From positions 170,514 to 234,513 of the forward strand of contig NZ_SUGA01000003.1 in the NCBI RefSeq assembly GCF_004963255.1: DNA of 64,000 nucleotides, written 5' to 3'. The stretch comes from Mesorhizobium sp. Its GTDB lineage: Bacteria > Pseudomonadota > Alphaproteobacteria > Rhizobiales > Rhizobiaceae. The first letter of the stretch is position 1, and the number at the start of each line of letters is the position of its first letter. Below, one piece after another: positions 1-9,118 of this stretch. The notes beneath the pieces are model-generated. The model searched no databases. It had not been told where the DNA came from and worked only from the letters and a program-made list of their open reading frames with translations. The position numbers and the translations under genes were made by a program.

Positions 1-147
1 GAGGACATCCGCGCCATGCAGCGCGCCATGGCGAAGCGCTGCCTCGATCACCAGCGGATGCGCCGAGCAGATCGAGGTGATCCCTCCCTTGCCGCCCGCC
101 GCCCGCCGCGCCCCGATGGCCGCGAATCTCTTGGTCGCGCAGCTCAT
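1..147 (-). CDS. Tagatose-bisphosphate aldolase accessory subunit (GatZ/KbaZ family), N-terminus only
   Basis: The gene runs off the left edge and only its first 49 codons are visible. After a basic start they read GGITSICSAHPLVIEAAL, which closely matches the N-terminal signature of GatZ/KbaZ. In that family this subunit supports the catalytic GatY/KbaY subunit of class II D-tagatose-1,6-bisphosphate aldolase, in the cytoplasmic galactitol, tagatose and N-acetylgalactosamine routes. Its ATG overlaps the stop codon of the upstream sugar kinase (ATGA), so the two are probably translationally coupled. A kinase followed by a GatZ-type protein is the arrangement expected for tagatose-6-phosphate metabolism. 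Whether the full-length gene is intact cannot be judged here. Confidence 0.75.
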   Translation of the reverse strand, partial: MSCATKRFAAIGARRAAGGKGGITSICSAHPLVIEAALRHGALHGADVL

Positions 148-1091
148 GCGCGTGTACCGGCCCTGGCGATGAAAGCCTCGGCATCGGCGAGCCGATGAAT
201 GCCTTCCATGGGTCCCTTCCGTGTTACGGCCAGCGCGCCGCAGGCGTTGGCGATGCGCAGCGCCTCGGCAGGCACGGCGCCGCGCAGCCAGAAGGATACG
301 AAGGCGGCTCCGAAGCAGTCGCCGGCGCCAGTCGGGTCCACTTCCTCGACGGCGAATCCGGGCATTGCGACCGAGCGCTGGCGATCGTGATAGACGGCGC
401 CGTCAGCGCCTCTCTTCAGCACGATGCAGGCTATGCCCCGACCAAGCAGCTCAGCGATCGCGCCCTGCTCGTCGCCCGCTGAAGAGAACAGGAGCAACTC
501 GTTGCCGCTTGGCAGAAAGACGTCGGTCAGCGCCAGCACCTTGTCCAGCGCGGGGCGCATGCCGGAAACCTGCAGGATCTCGCGGCGGACGTTGGGGTCG
601 AAGGACACTGTGCCGCCCCTGGCCTTCACGGCCGCGGTCGCGGCGAGCACAACGTCGGTCGCCTTGTCCGAGAACAGCGACGAGCCCATGACATGAAAGT
701 GGTCGGCGTCGGCAAGCAAGTGTCTTGCGGCATCATCGATGGCCAGCAGGCCCGCCGCGCTGTTGCGGATGTTGAAGACGAAATGCCTGGAGGCGTCGGC
801 TCTATAGGTGACGAAAGCGGTGCCAGTGGCGTGGCCTCCATGGATTGCGATCGCCGAAACGTCCGCGCCGAGCCGGCGCAGTCGGTCTATGTTCAGTTCG
901 CCGAAATCGTCTCTGCCGACGGCCCCGATGAGCCCCGCTGGCTGGCCAAGCGCTGCCGCTTGGCCGATGAAGATCGCGGGCGCGCCGGATGGGAACGGCC
1001 CCACCAGTGGCCCGGGTTCGAGAAAGCTCTGGCCGATCCGATCCGCCATGATCTCGACGAGGATCTCGCCGGCGGAAACCAGCTTCTTCAT
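144..1091 (-). CDS. PfkB-family sugar kinase, tagatose kinase-like
   Basis: This is a 315-aa ribokinase/PfkB-fold kinase. The N-terminus reads MKKLVSAGEILVEIMAD, followed by a substrate-side PLVGPFPSGAPAIF segment. Near the C-terminus is the PfkB signature DPTGAGDCFGAAF, whose Asp is the expected catalytic base. I chose the ATG at 1091 because GGGAGG lies just upstream; an in-frame start 60 nt earlier lacks this. The next gene is GatZ/KbaZ-like and overlaps by 4 bp. The EILVEIMA...PFPSGAPA pattern resembles the rhizobial and Agrobacterium tagatose kinase group, so a ketohexose such as tagatose is a plausible substrate. A fructokinase or 2-keto-gluconate kinase cannot be excluded. Confidence 0.8.
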   Translation of the reverse strand: MKKLVSAGEILVEIMADRIGQSFLEPGPLVGPFPSGAPAIFIGQAAALGQPAGLIGAVGRDDFGELNIDRLRRLGADVSAIAIHGGHATGTAFVTYRADASRHFVFNIRNSAAGLLAIDDAARHLLADADHFHVMGSSLFSDKATDVVLAATAAVKARGGTVSFDPNVRREILQVSGMRPALDKVLALTDVFLPSGNELLLFSSAGDEQGAIAELLGRGIACIVLKRGADGAVYHDRQRSVAMPGFAVEEVDPTGAGDCFGAAFVSFWLRGAVPAEALRIANACGALAVTRKGPMEGIHRLADAEAFIARAGTRA

Positions 1092-1134
1092 CACGTCCTC
1101 CCGGCAGTTGCCGCGTGTGGCGTAACCTTGAAGC

Positions 1135-1163
1135 GGAATAAGTCGCGTCATTCTTTACGTCAA
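1135..1163 (-). promoter_or_regulatory. Candidate sigma-70 promoter of the kinase-GatZ operon
   Basis: On the minus strand a TTGACG -35 box (1163-1158) is followed after exactly 17 bp by TATTCC (1140-1135), about 45 bp upstream of the kinase ATG. The palindromic LacI-type operator at 1173-1184 lies just upstream. The -10 box is a weak match, so this is a candidate only. Confidence 0.4.
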
Positions 1164-1172
1164 TCAATAAAT

Positions 1173-1184
1173 TTACGCACGTAA
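1173..1184. promoter_or_regulatory. LacI-type operator, copy 1 (TTACG-CA-CGTAA)
   Basis: A perfect inverted repeat, TTACG/CGTAA with a 2-bp spacer, lies between the divergent kinase and LacI-family genes. The flanks are AT-rich and, read on the minus strand, run CGTAAATTT. Closely related sequences occur at 4559-4571 and 16305-16317 in front of two other operons of the same locus. LacI-family proteins bind this kind of short CG-centred palindrome, so the adjacent regulator is the obvious candidate. Confidence 0.7.
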
Positions 1185-1322
1185 TTATTTTCGTCAGCGA
1201 ATTGAAACTTGAAGCGCTTCCTGTAAAGTTTTTGAACTTGCAGTCCCGGGTCGGCGCACCGTATGGAAGGCGCCGGGACGGCGCATGGACCAGGCAGGAA
1301 ATCCGTGGCGCGAGGGCTTTGA

Positions 1323-2345
1323 ATGTCGATGACGCACAAGACTATGGAGGATTTCGCCCGCTCCTGCGGCGTCTCCAGACCGACACTGTCGAAATTCTTC
1401 GACGATCCGACCAGCGTCAAGCCGGCAACGCGTAAGCGTATCGAGGATGCGTTGCGCTCGTCCGACTACCAGCCGAACCTCTTCGCGCGCAATCTCAACC
1501 GCAAACGCACCCGCAGCATCGGCATTGTCGTGCCGACGGTGACCGACCCCTTCTATTCAGAGATGGTCAGCCGCATCGAGCTCAGGCTGCGCGACGAAGG
1601 CTACTGGCCGGTCGTCATTTCCTCGCATGGCTCGACCGAACTCGAGATCGAAGCCACCCGAACCATCTTGTCGCTGAAGGTGTCCGGAGCGCTGATCGCG
1701 CCGCTGGGCAAACGATCCGATCAGAGAACCCTGGAAAGGCTCACGCAGACCATCCCGATTGTTTATTTCGACACTTTCCTGGAAGGTGACACGCCCTTCG
1801 TGGGCAACAACAACGCAAAAAGCGTCGCGACGATCGTGGATTATCTTTGCCGTTCCGGCGATGCCCCGGTCTATTTCGATATCCCGCACGTCAATCACAA
1901 TTCGGCGGAACGATTGAGCAGCTATGTCGCCTCGATGCAGCGACTGGGGTTCGAGCCGATCGTCTTCGGCGACACCGACGACTATACTTGGGACTTCGAG
2001 CGCATCGGCTACGAGCAGACGGAGAAGCTGCTCGGCAATGGCGGCCTGCCGGGCAAGACCATCCTGTGCGCCAACGACCGCCTGGCCTTCGGCGTGATGG
2101 CGGCGGCTTTCTCGAAAGGGCTGAAGGTGGGCCGTAAGCCGGGTTGCGACCTGCGCATCGCAGCCCATGATGATCATCCACTCAGCCGCTATACCTGCCC
2201 AGCGCTCACCACCATGGCGCAGGATTTCGCCGCCATGGCCGGCCGCAGTGTCGAGACGCTGCTTGCAATGCTCGACGAGGATGCGGCCGCCGTGACGCCG
2301 AAGGTCAGCCTCGATGCAACGCTTGTAATGCGCCAATCGGCCTAG
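1323..2345 (+). CDS. LacI-family transcriptional regulator
   Basis: This 340-aa protein has an N-terminal LacI helix-turn-helix (residues about 6-55: T-MEDFARSCGVSRPTLSKFF, then a hinge region YQPNLFARNLNRKRT). A periplasmic-binding-protein-like effector domain follows, beginning SIGIVVPTVTDPFYSEM. It is transcribed away from the kinase-GatZ operon and converges on the esterase gene, with a 4-bp 3' overlap. Three copies of a TTACG/CGTAA-type palindrome in this locus (1173, 4559, 16305) are its probable targets. The effector is unknown but is expected to be the sugar taken up by the neighbouring importers. ATG codons at 1323 and 1329 are both possible starts. Confidence 0.9.
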   Translation: MSMTHKTMEDFARSCGVSRPTLSKFFDDPTSVKPATRKRIEDALRSSDYQPNLFARNLNRKRTRSIGIVVPTVTDPFYSEMVSRIELRLRDEGYWPVVISSHGSTELEIEATRTILSLKVSGALIAPLGKRSDQRTLERLTQTIPIVYFDTFLEGDTPFVGNNNAKSVATIVDYLCRSGDAPVYFDIPHVNHNSAERLSSYVASMQRLGFEPIVFGDTDDYTWDFERIGYEQTEKLLGNGGLPGKTILCANDRLAFGVMAAAFSKGLKVGRKPGCDLRIAAHDDHPLSRYTCPALTTMAQDFAAMAGRSVETLLAMLDEDAAAVTPKVSLDATLVMRQSA

Positions 2346-3307
2346 ACCCCTTCAAATGCCGGATCGAAATTGCGCCAGGCCGCAACAGCAGCCTCGACCG
2401 CCTGACGCGACGCCGGACCATGGCGGCCCATCGAGACGAAGCCGTGGATCTGGCCCGGCCAGCGTTTGATCACGATCGGGACGCCGTCCATTTCGAGCCG
2501 CCTTGCATAGGCCTCGCCCTCGTCGGCGAGAATGTCGCGGCCTGCGATGGCGACAAAGGCGGGAGCGGCCCCGGCAAGGCTCTTGACCTTGAGCGGCGAG
2601 ACGCGCCAGTCATTGATGTCGGCGGCGTCACGGACATAGTGGTCGCGGAACCAGGCCATGGTCCTGGCCGTGAGGCCAAAACCTTCGCCGAAGCGGCGAT
2701 AGCTGTCCGCCTTTTGGGCGGCATCGGTGTTGGGATAGAACAAGAGCTGCGCGGTCAAAGGGCATGTGTCATTGCGGGCAAGCAGCGCCAGCACCGCGGC
2801 GAGGTTGCCGCCGGCGCTGTCGCCGGCGACGGCGATGCGGCCGGCGTTGATGCCAAGCCCACCGGGCATATCCTGCATGAAGGAGAGAACGGCACTGCAA
2901 TCCTTGACCGCAGCCGGAAACTTGTGCTCCGGCGCCAGCCGGTAGTCCGGCGAAACGACAACACAGGCGGCGATGTTGGCGTACCAGCGGCAGATCTCGT
3001 CATGCGAATCGAGATTGCCGATCACCCAGCCGCCACCGTGCAGATAGAGCAGCGCCGGCGCGTCGGCCGCCGCAGCGCCCTGCCCGCGATAAACGCGAAG
3101 GTTGAGAGGGCCACCGGGCCCGGCAATGGTTTGTTCGCTCACCGAAGCGACCGGCTCGCGCTCGCCTTGCAGGCTCGGAAAGCCTTCCTCGTAGGCGCGT
3201 CGCGCCTGCTCGGGTGTGCCGGTCTCGAAGGGCGGCTCATGCGCCTGTCGGCCAAGGTCGAGGACCTTCCGCGCCTGCGGGTCGAGCGATAGGGGCGACG
3301 TCGGCAT
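2342..3307 (-). CDS. Alpha/beta-hydrolase, HSL-type esterase/lipase
   Basis: A 321-aa cytoplasmic serine hydrolase of the hormone-sensitive-lipase family. The oxyanion-hole motif LYLHGGGWV lies near residue 90 and the nucleophile motif GDSAGGN near residue 167. The acid is in GRDILADEG and the catalytic His in QIHGFVSMG. No signal peptide is seen. It starts 9 bp after the stop of the Gfo/Idh dehydrogenase and is presumably co-transcribed with it from the 4.5-kb divergent promoter. In this context it may remove acyl groups from the imported sugar or open a lactone made by the dehydrogenase. That role is inferred from position only. Confidence 0.88.
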   Translation of the reverse strand: MPTSPLSLDPQARKVLDLGRQAHEPPFETGTPEQARRAYEEGFPSLQGEREPVASVSEQTIAGPGGPLNLRVYRGQGAAAADAPALLYLHGGGWVIGNLDSHDEICRWYANIAACVVVSPDYRLAPEHKFPAAVKDCSAVLSFMQDMPGGLGINAGRIAVAGDSAGGNLAAVLALLARNDTCPLTAQLLFYPNTDAAQKADSYRRFGEGFGLTARTMAWFRDHYVRDAADINDWRVSPLKVKSLAGAAPAFVAIAGRDILADEGEAYARRLEMDGVPIVIKRWPGQIHGFVSMGRHGPASRQAVEAAVAAWRNFDPAFEGV

Positions 3308-3316
3308 GGGACCGCC

Positions 3317-4465
3317 TCAGGCCAGCAGGCTCGCAGCCTCGTCCTCGCCAAGCAGCGGCGGCTGGTCGACAGTGCCGGCGATGGTGACCGAGTTGCGGCT
3401 CTCGCCCGAGGCGAGGATGGCCTCCATGATCTCCAGCACATGCAGCGCCAGCTCGCCGGACGCGCGCGGCTTTCTCTTCTGCGACAACGAACGCGCCAGG
3501 TCGGCGACACCGAGCATGCGGTAATTGGCGCGATCCGGCGCCGCATAAGGCCAGTTGCGCGCGCCATAGAGCTCGGTTTCGCTGGCGAAATCCGTCCACT
3601 CGGCACCACGCGCGGAAAGCGAGACCGTGCCGCCGAAAGTGTCGGGGTCGGGCAGCCTGAGCGACCCTTCGGTGCCGTGCAGTTCGATGGGGTGGTTGGA
3701 GTGCTTGAAGACATCCCAGGAGGCACCGAAAGTGACGGTGGCGCCGGAGCGGAATTCGAGCAGTGACAGGATGTTGGTCGGCGTGCCGACCCTGAAGCTG
3801 GTATTCTTGTAAGGGCCGTCGGCGGTGATCAGCCGCTCCTCCTGCCCGCGCGTGGCCATCGCCATGACACGGGTCACTGGACCGAGCAGGTTGACGAGCA
3901 TCGTCAGATAGTACGGCCCCATGTCGAAGACCGGGCCGCCGCCTGGCTGGTAGTAGAATTGCGGGTTGGGATGCCAGTGCTCCATGCCGCGCCCCATCAT
4001 GAAGGCGGTGCCGGTGACGGCGCGGCCGATCGCGCCCTCATCCATCAACCGGCGCGCGCGGCGCCCGGCGGCGCCGAGGAAGGTGTCGGGAGCCGAGCCC
4101 AGCAGCAATCCCCGTTTCGCCGCCTCCGCCACCAGCTTGCGGCCGTCGCTGGCCGAGGTGGCGAGCGGCTTTTCGGTGAAGACATGCTTTCCCGCCGAGA
4201 GCGCCGAAAACGAGATGTCGAAATGCGCCGCGGGAATGGTGAGGTTGAGGACGAGATCGACCTCCGGGTCGGCGAGCAACGCGTCGACGCCGAGCGCGCG
4301 AATGCCATATTCCTTCCCGCGCAAGACAGCCATCTCGGCGGAGATATCGGCGCAAGCGCGCAGTTCCACGCCGGCAAAAAGCGCCGCGTTGCGCAGATAG
4401 GTCATCGAGATGTTACCGCATCCGATGACGCCGATACCGAGCTTCGCTCCTGAATTTGCTTGCAT
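3317..4465 (-). CDS. Gfo/Idh/MocA-family sugar dehydrogenase
   Basis: A 382-aa NAD(P)-dependent oxidoreductase. The Rossmann motif GIGVIGCGNIS sits at the N-terminus and the family motif GKHVFTEKPLA, with the catalytic Lys, near residue 95. The C-terminal domain contains GGGPVFDMGPYYLTML, the segment that carries the family's Asp and substrate-facing residues. It diverges from the aldolase/kinase operon across a 181-bp region holding the second LacI-type operator, and leads a two-gene unit with the esterase. Members oxidise a ring hydroxyl of sugars, inositols or glycosides; the substrate here is unknown. It is the first of three such enzymes in the first 20 kb. Confidence 0.9.
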   Translation of the reverse strand: MQANSGAKLGIGVIGCGNISMTYLRNAALFAGVELRACADISAEMAVLRGKEYGIRALGVDALLADPEVDLVLNLTIPAAHFDISFSALSAGKHVFTEKPLATSASDGRKLVAEAAKRGLLLGSAPDTFLGAAGRRARRLMDEGAIGRAVTGTAFMMGRGMEHWHPNPQFYYQPGGGPVFDMGPYYLTMLVNLLGPVTRVMAMATRGQEERLITADGPYKNTSFRVGTPTNILSLLEFRSGATVTFGASWDVFKHSNHPIELHGTEGSLRLPDPDTFGGTVSLSARGAEWTDFASETELYGARNWPYAAPDRANYRMLGVADLARSLSQKRKPRASGELALHVLEIMEAILASGESRNSVTIAGTVDQPPLLGEDEAASLLA

Positions 4466-4558
4466 TTCCCTTTCGACCTCCCAATCGGCGACACCCGAGA
4501 CAAGCCGTCGCGATGGCGACGGACAATTTTCGTGACTCGCTATAGCGCATTTTAAATC

Positions 4559-4571
4559 TTGACGCGCGTAA
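4559..4571. promoter_or_regulatory. LacI-type operator/promoter, copy 2 (TTGACG-CGCGTAA)
   Basis: TTGACGCGCGTAA lies in the divergent region between the dehydrogenase (minus) and the aldolase operon (plus). The context CTTGACG-YR-CGTAAAATTTTT is shared with the site at 16305. About 45 bp of the two regions align well, including a downstream CATG-N-GA-N-AACG block. TTGACG can also serve as a -35 box. The shared sequence therefore looks like a promoter with an embedded operator. Confidence 0.7.
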
Positions 4572-4646
4572 AATTTTTATAGAGCATGTGAAAACGATGG
4601 CCGCATCGCGGGCCGCCGACTTTGTAAATCAAGAGATTAGGGAATT

Positions 4647-5447
4647 ATGAGCCTAGGGACCAAAGTGCGCCTCGCGCGCCTCTTTTCGCATCCATCGGGG
4701 AATCTCTTTGGCGGCGCCGTCGACCACTTCGTCGGCTATGGCGACGTGCGCAAAGGCGGCCTTGCCGATCTGCCCGGCGCGCTGGCCCGCGTCATGGCGG
4801 GCAAGCCCGATTACGTCAGCATCCAGCCCGGCGCCGCGCGCCATCTGTGGCCGCAATATGCGGGCAAGGCTGCCCTGGTGATCCAGGCCGGCTGCTTCAC
4901 GCCGGACGACCGTATCAGCGAATTGATCGCAACGCCCGAGGACGCGGTGCGCGCTGGCGCCGATGCCTTGGCCGTAGCCATTCCGGTGCGCGGCGCGACC
5001 GAAGGCAAATACATTCGCTGGCTGACTGATTCGGTGAATGCGGCGGCCCGCTACGGCATGCCGGTTGTGGCGCATATCTATCCGCGCGATTTCACCGACG
5101 GCGCAAAGATCGTCTTCACCCCCGACGAGATCGCCTATGCGGCGCGCATCGGCTACGAGTCCGGCGTCGACGTCATCAAGATCGGCTACACGGGCGACTT
5201 CGAGTCCTTCCGGGAAACCGTGCGAACCTGCCCGGTGCCGGTCGTCATCGCGGGTGGCCCGAAGACCGATACGCTCCTCGGCGCGCTCCAGCAGACGGCG
5301 GACGCCATCCGCGCCGGCGCGCGCGGCGCCGTGGTGGGCCGCAATCTCTGGGGGCACGGCGATCCTCAGAAGGCAGCACTTGCCTTTCGGGGCGTCATCC
5401 ATGACGGGCTTTCGGCGCAAGAAGCGCTTGCGAAGGCGGGCGCCTGA
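4647..5447 (+). CDS. DeoC/FbaB (DhnA/LsrF)-type class I aldolase
   Basis: A 266-aa TIM-barrel aldolase. Landmarks of the FbaB/LsrF branch are the N-terminal GAVDHFVGYGD, VDVIKIGYTGD (the strand that carries the Schiff-base Lys) near residue 178, VVIAGGPKTDT near residue 205, and GARGAVVGRNLWGH near residue 230. It heads an operon, with the kinase starting 3 bp after its stop, and lies just downstream of the operator at 4559. An AGGGAA sequence precedes the ATG. The reaction is likely cleavage of a phosphorylated ketose made by the adjacent kinase. The exact substrate cannot be read from sequence, and tagatose/fructose, LsrF-like and sulfofructose phosphates are all possible. Confidence 0.85.
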   Translation: MSLGTKVRLARLFSHPSGNLFGGAVDHFVGYGDVRKGGLADLPGALARVMAGKPDYVSIQPGAARHLWPQYAGKAALVIQAGCFTPDDRISELIATPEDAVRAGADALAVAIPVRGATEGKYIRWLTDSVNAAARYGMPVVAHIYPRDFTDGAKIVFTPDEIAYAARIGYESGVDVIKIGYTGDFESFRETVRTCPVPVVIAGGPKTDTLLGALQQTADAIRAGARGAVVGRNLWGHGDPQKAALAFRGVIHDGLSAQEALAKAGA

Positions 5448-5450
5448 ACG

Positions 5451-6401
5451 ATGAGCGCCGTCCCCTCGATCCTCGGCTTCGGCGCCATTGCGATCGACGA
5501 CATCGTCTATGTCGATCAGCCGTTGTCGGCGGGCAAGGGGAAGGTTCTGCAAAGCACGCGCGCTTTCGGCGGCAATGTCGCGACGGCTCTTGCCGCCGTC
5601 GCGAGGCTCGGCGGAAGCGCCGGCTTCATCGGGTGGCTGGGCAGCGCCGATGACGATGCCGCCTTGTGCGACCTCATCGCCAGCGGCGTCGAAACCGCGT
5701 TCGCGCCACGCCACCCCGACGCGCGCCCGGTGCGCTCGCGCATCACCGTCGGCTCGGACGGGGACCGGTTCATCGCCTATGACGACGACGCGATGCTGGG
5801 CACCGCGCCGGACTTTCCGGACGAGATCCTCAGCCGCGCGAGCGTCCTGATCGTCGACAGCTACGCCGTACGGTCGCTGAATGTCGTGGCACGGGCTCGC
5901 GATCTCGGCCTCGCGGTCCTCGGCGATATCGAATGGAGCGCCGGCCCAGCCACGGACAGGCTGATGGCGCTCTGCGACCACCTCATTCTCCCGCTCGGTT
6001 TTGCGCGGACCGCCACGGGTCGCCGAGCGCCCGCCGAGATGCTTGATGCCTTGTGGTCGCCGTCGCGCTTCGCCGTGGTTCTGACCGATGGCGGCCGGGG
6101 CGTCTATTATCGAGGGCGCGAGGAGACGGCGCTCTGGCACCTGCCTCCGCACCGGGTTGCGATCGTCGATTCGACCGGTGCCGGTGACTGCTTCCACGGC
6201 GCCTATGCCCTTGCGTTGACGCGCGGCGCCGACACTGCGGGCCGGGTGGCATTCGCTGCCGCGGCGGCGGCGCTTTCGATAACCGGGCGTGGCGGACGCG
6301 AGGCGCTTCCGACCGACAACCAAGTCAAGGAATTGCTGGCATCGGCGAGCGCGCCATCGGCGGTCGAACTGAAATATGCGCAGCTCGATACCGGAACATA
6401 G
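5451..6401 (+). CDS. PfkB-family carbohydrate kinase
   Basis: A 316-aa ribokinase-fold kinase. It has an N-terminal GFGAIAIDDIVYVD strand, the substrate-binding GGNVATALAAVARLG segment, and the C-terminal signature DSTGAGDCFHGAYA with the catalytic Asp. The order and spacing with the preceding aldolase (3 bp) make a kinase-aldolase pair, so its product is probably the aldolase substrate. By eye it resembles the YihV-like branch (IxxxDxxYV, FxGxxxT at the start and GAGDxFHGA at the end), but this does not fix the substrate. It ends 89 bp before the ABC ATPase gene. Confidence 0.82.
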   Translation: MSAVPSILGFGAIAIDDIVYVDQPLSAGKGKVLQSTRAFGGNVATALAAVARLGGSAGFIGWLGSADDDAALCDLIASGVETAFAPRHPDARPVRSRITVGSDGDRFIAYDDDAMLGTAPDFPDEILSRASVLIVDSYAVRSLNVVARARDLGLAVLGDIEWSAGPATDRLMALCDHLILPLGFARTATGRRAPAEMLDALWSPSRFAVVLTDGGRGVYYRGREETALWHLPPHRVAIVDSTGAGDCFHGAYALALTRGADTAGRVAFAAAAAALSITGRGGREALPTDNQVKELLASASAPSAVELKYAQLDTGT

Positions 6402-6490
6402 GCTGAAAACCACCCGAGGAAATTTTCACAAGCAAAAAAGCCAAGGCGAAAAAGCAAAAATCATCGGCTTTGACTTGTGGAGGGAGGAAC

Positions 6491-7636
<1,146 letters not shown>

Positions 7637-7746
7637 AGATTTGCGGCAAGGCCAGCAGGCGGGAGCGAGGCGCCTGCGAATGACGACTGCTGAATGACCA
7701 GACGATCTTCCGCATTGTGCGGCCGATCTCAAAGAAGGAGGAGAAA

Positions 7747-8994
7747 ATGACGTTTCGGATAAAGCCCATAATGCTGAAGGTGGCCGCGGCCGCATGGTTG
7801 CTTGGCGCAACCAGCGCCATGGCGGACACGACCCTGGAATTCACGCAATGGTGGGAGCCCGAGCTGCCCGCTGGTTCCTTGCGCAAGATCATGGATGATT
7901 TCGAAGCCGCGAATCCCGGCATCAAGGTGACGCTGGTCAGCGGCCCCTATGCCGCCACGCGGGATCAGATCTCGGTCGGCGCGGCGACCGGAACGCTGAG
8001 CGACGTCGTCGGCCTCGATGGCGCCTGGGTGAACAATCTGAATGCGCAGAACGCGCTCGCCGACATGAACCCGATGATGGACGCCAGCAAGTTCGACAAG
8101 GCGCAAGTCGCGGACATTATCAAGGTGGACGGCAAGGCCGTGATGTTCCCGGTCGCTTCCTTCGTCTATCCGGTCTTCGTCAATCTGGACCTTGCCGCCC
8201 AAGCGGGCGTGACCAAGCTGCCATCGACCCGCGCGGAGTTCCTCGAAGCCGCCAAGAAGATGACCCATGCCGACAAGAACCAGTATGGCTGGGTGCTGCC
8301 GCTGTCGCTGCAGTCGCCGTCCGGCGTGCAGAACGACATGATGTCGTGGGTCTGGGCATCGGGTCAGTCGATGATGGCTGACGGCAAGCCCGCCCTCGAC
8401 GGCAAGCCGGTGGTGGACATGCTTACCTTCGTCAAGTCGCTCAACGACGCAGGCACCATCTCGCCCGGCATCGCCACCAAGACCGAGCAGGAAAAGGTCG
8501 AGGAATTCGTCAACGACCGGGTCGGGATGATGGTCGACTCGCTTGCGCATGTGAATCTCATCCGCAAACGCAATCCCAAACTGAACTTCGACATCATCCC
8601 GGTCCCGGTCGTGGAGGGCTATACGGGCAAGCGCGGCCTTCCCTATGCCTCCTGGGGCATCGGCATCTCCGCCGGTTCGAAGCATCAGGAGGAGGCCTGG
8701 AAGCTCGTCCAATATCTGATGAGCGAGAAGGTCAACGCCAAGCTTGTATCACTGGCCAACGCTTTCCCGGGCAACGTCAACGCCAAGCCTGATTTCGTGA
8801 CCTCGGACAAGGCTTTCGGCAAGGCTTTCGAAATCTTCAAGACCGGTTACCTCGCCAACGAGTTCACGGGTCTGCCGGTGGCGGAAGACCTGATGACCCA
8901 GTTCGACGTCGAAGCCCAGAAGATGCTGGCCGGCGAGCAGTCTCCGGAACAAGCGGCGGCCAACGCTCAAAAAGGATGGACGGCGAAATTCTGA
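7747..8994 (+). CDS. Sugar ABC transporter substrate-binding protein (family 1)
   Basis: A 415-aa periplasmic binding protein of the CUT1 group. It has a Sec signal peptide (basic start, hydrophobic core to LLGATSAMA, cleavage before DTTLEF). The mature start TLEFTQWWEPE is typical of extracellular solute-binding family 1. The ATG at 7747 was chosen because AAGGAGGAG lies just upstream. It binds the imported sugar and hands it to the two permeases at 9119 and 10021. A 10-bp stem-loop follows its stop, which may protect the upstream mRNA so that binding protein outnumbers membrane subunits. Confidence 0.92.
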   Translation: MTFRIKPIMLKVAAAAWLLGATSAMADTTLEFTQWWEPELPAGSLRKIMDDFEAANPGIKVTLVSGPYAATRDQISVGAATGTLSDVVGLDGAWVNNLNAQNALADMNPMMDASKFDKAQVADIIKVDGKAVMFPVASFVYPVFVNLDLAAQAGVTKLPSTRAEFLEAAKKMTHADKNQYGWVLPLSLQSPSGVQNDMMSWVWASGQSMMADGKPALDGKPVVDMLTFVKSLNDAGTISPGIATKTEQEKVEEFVNDRVGMMVDSLAHVNLIRKRNPKLNFDIIPVPVVEGYTGKRGLPYASWGIGISAGSKHQEEAWKLVQYLMSEKVNAKLVSLANAFPGNVNAKPDFVTSDKAFGKAFEIFKTGYLANEFTGLPVAEDLMTQFDVEAQKMLAGEQSPEQAAANAQKGWTAKF

Positions 8995-9016
8995 TCGGCC
9001 TGTTTACGATCTTCGA

Positions 9017-9048
9017 CCGGGAGGCCTGGCTTCGGGCGGGCCTCTCGG
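9017..9048 (+). terminator. Intercistronic stem-loop after the binding-protein gene
   Basis: The arms CCGGGAGGCC (9017-9026) and GGCCTCTCGG (9039-9048) pair over 10 bp with one G-U and a 12-nt loop. There is no T-tract, so read-through into the permease genes is expected. It could stabilise or attenuate the transcript. Similar hairpins sit at the same place in two other importer operons here (39194 and 52205). Confidence 0.55.
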
Positions 9049-9118
9049 CAGCAACGCACCGGCAACGCGAGTGTTCGCGAAGCTCACCTTCTCTCGAAGG
9101 TGTATTCAAGGTTGGCAT

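Noticed and set aside
4647..6401. Sulfoglycolysis (YihT/YihV-like) interpretation of the aldolase-kinase pair
   Set aside because: No sulfoquinovosidase, SF isomerase or SLA reductase/dehydrogenase equivalents can be recognised nearby, so the resemblance alone is not enough.
4653..6413. Long open frame of 586 codons on the minus strand
   Set aside because: It is the antisense of the aldolase and kinase genes, whose motifs and ribosome sites are clear; high GC makes such frames common.
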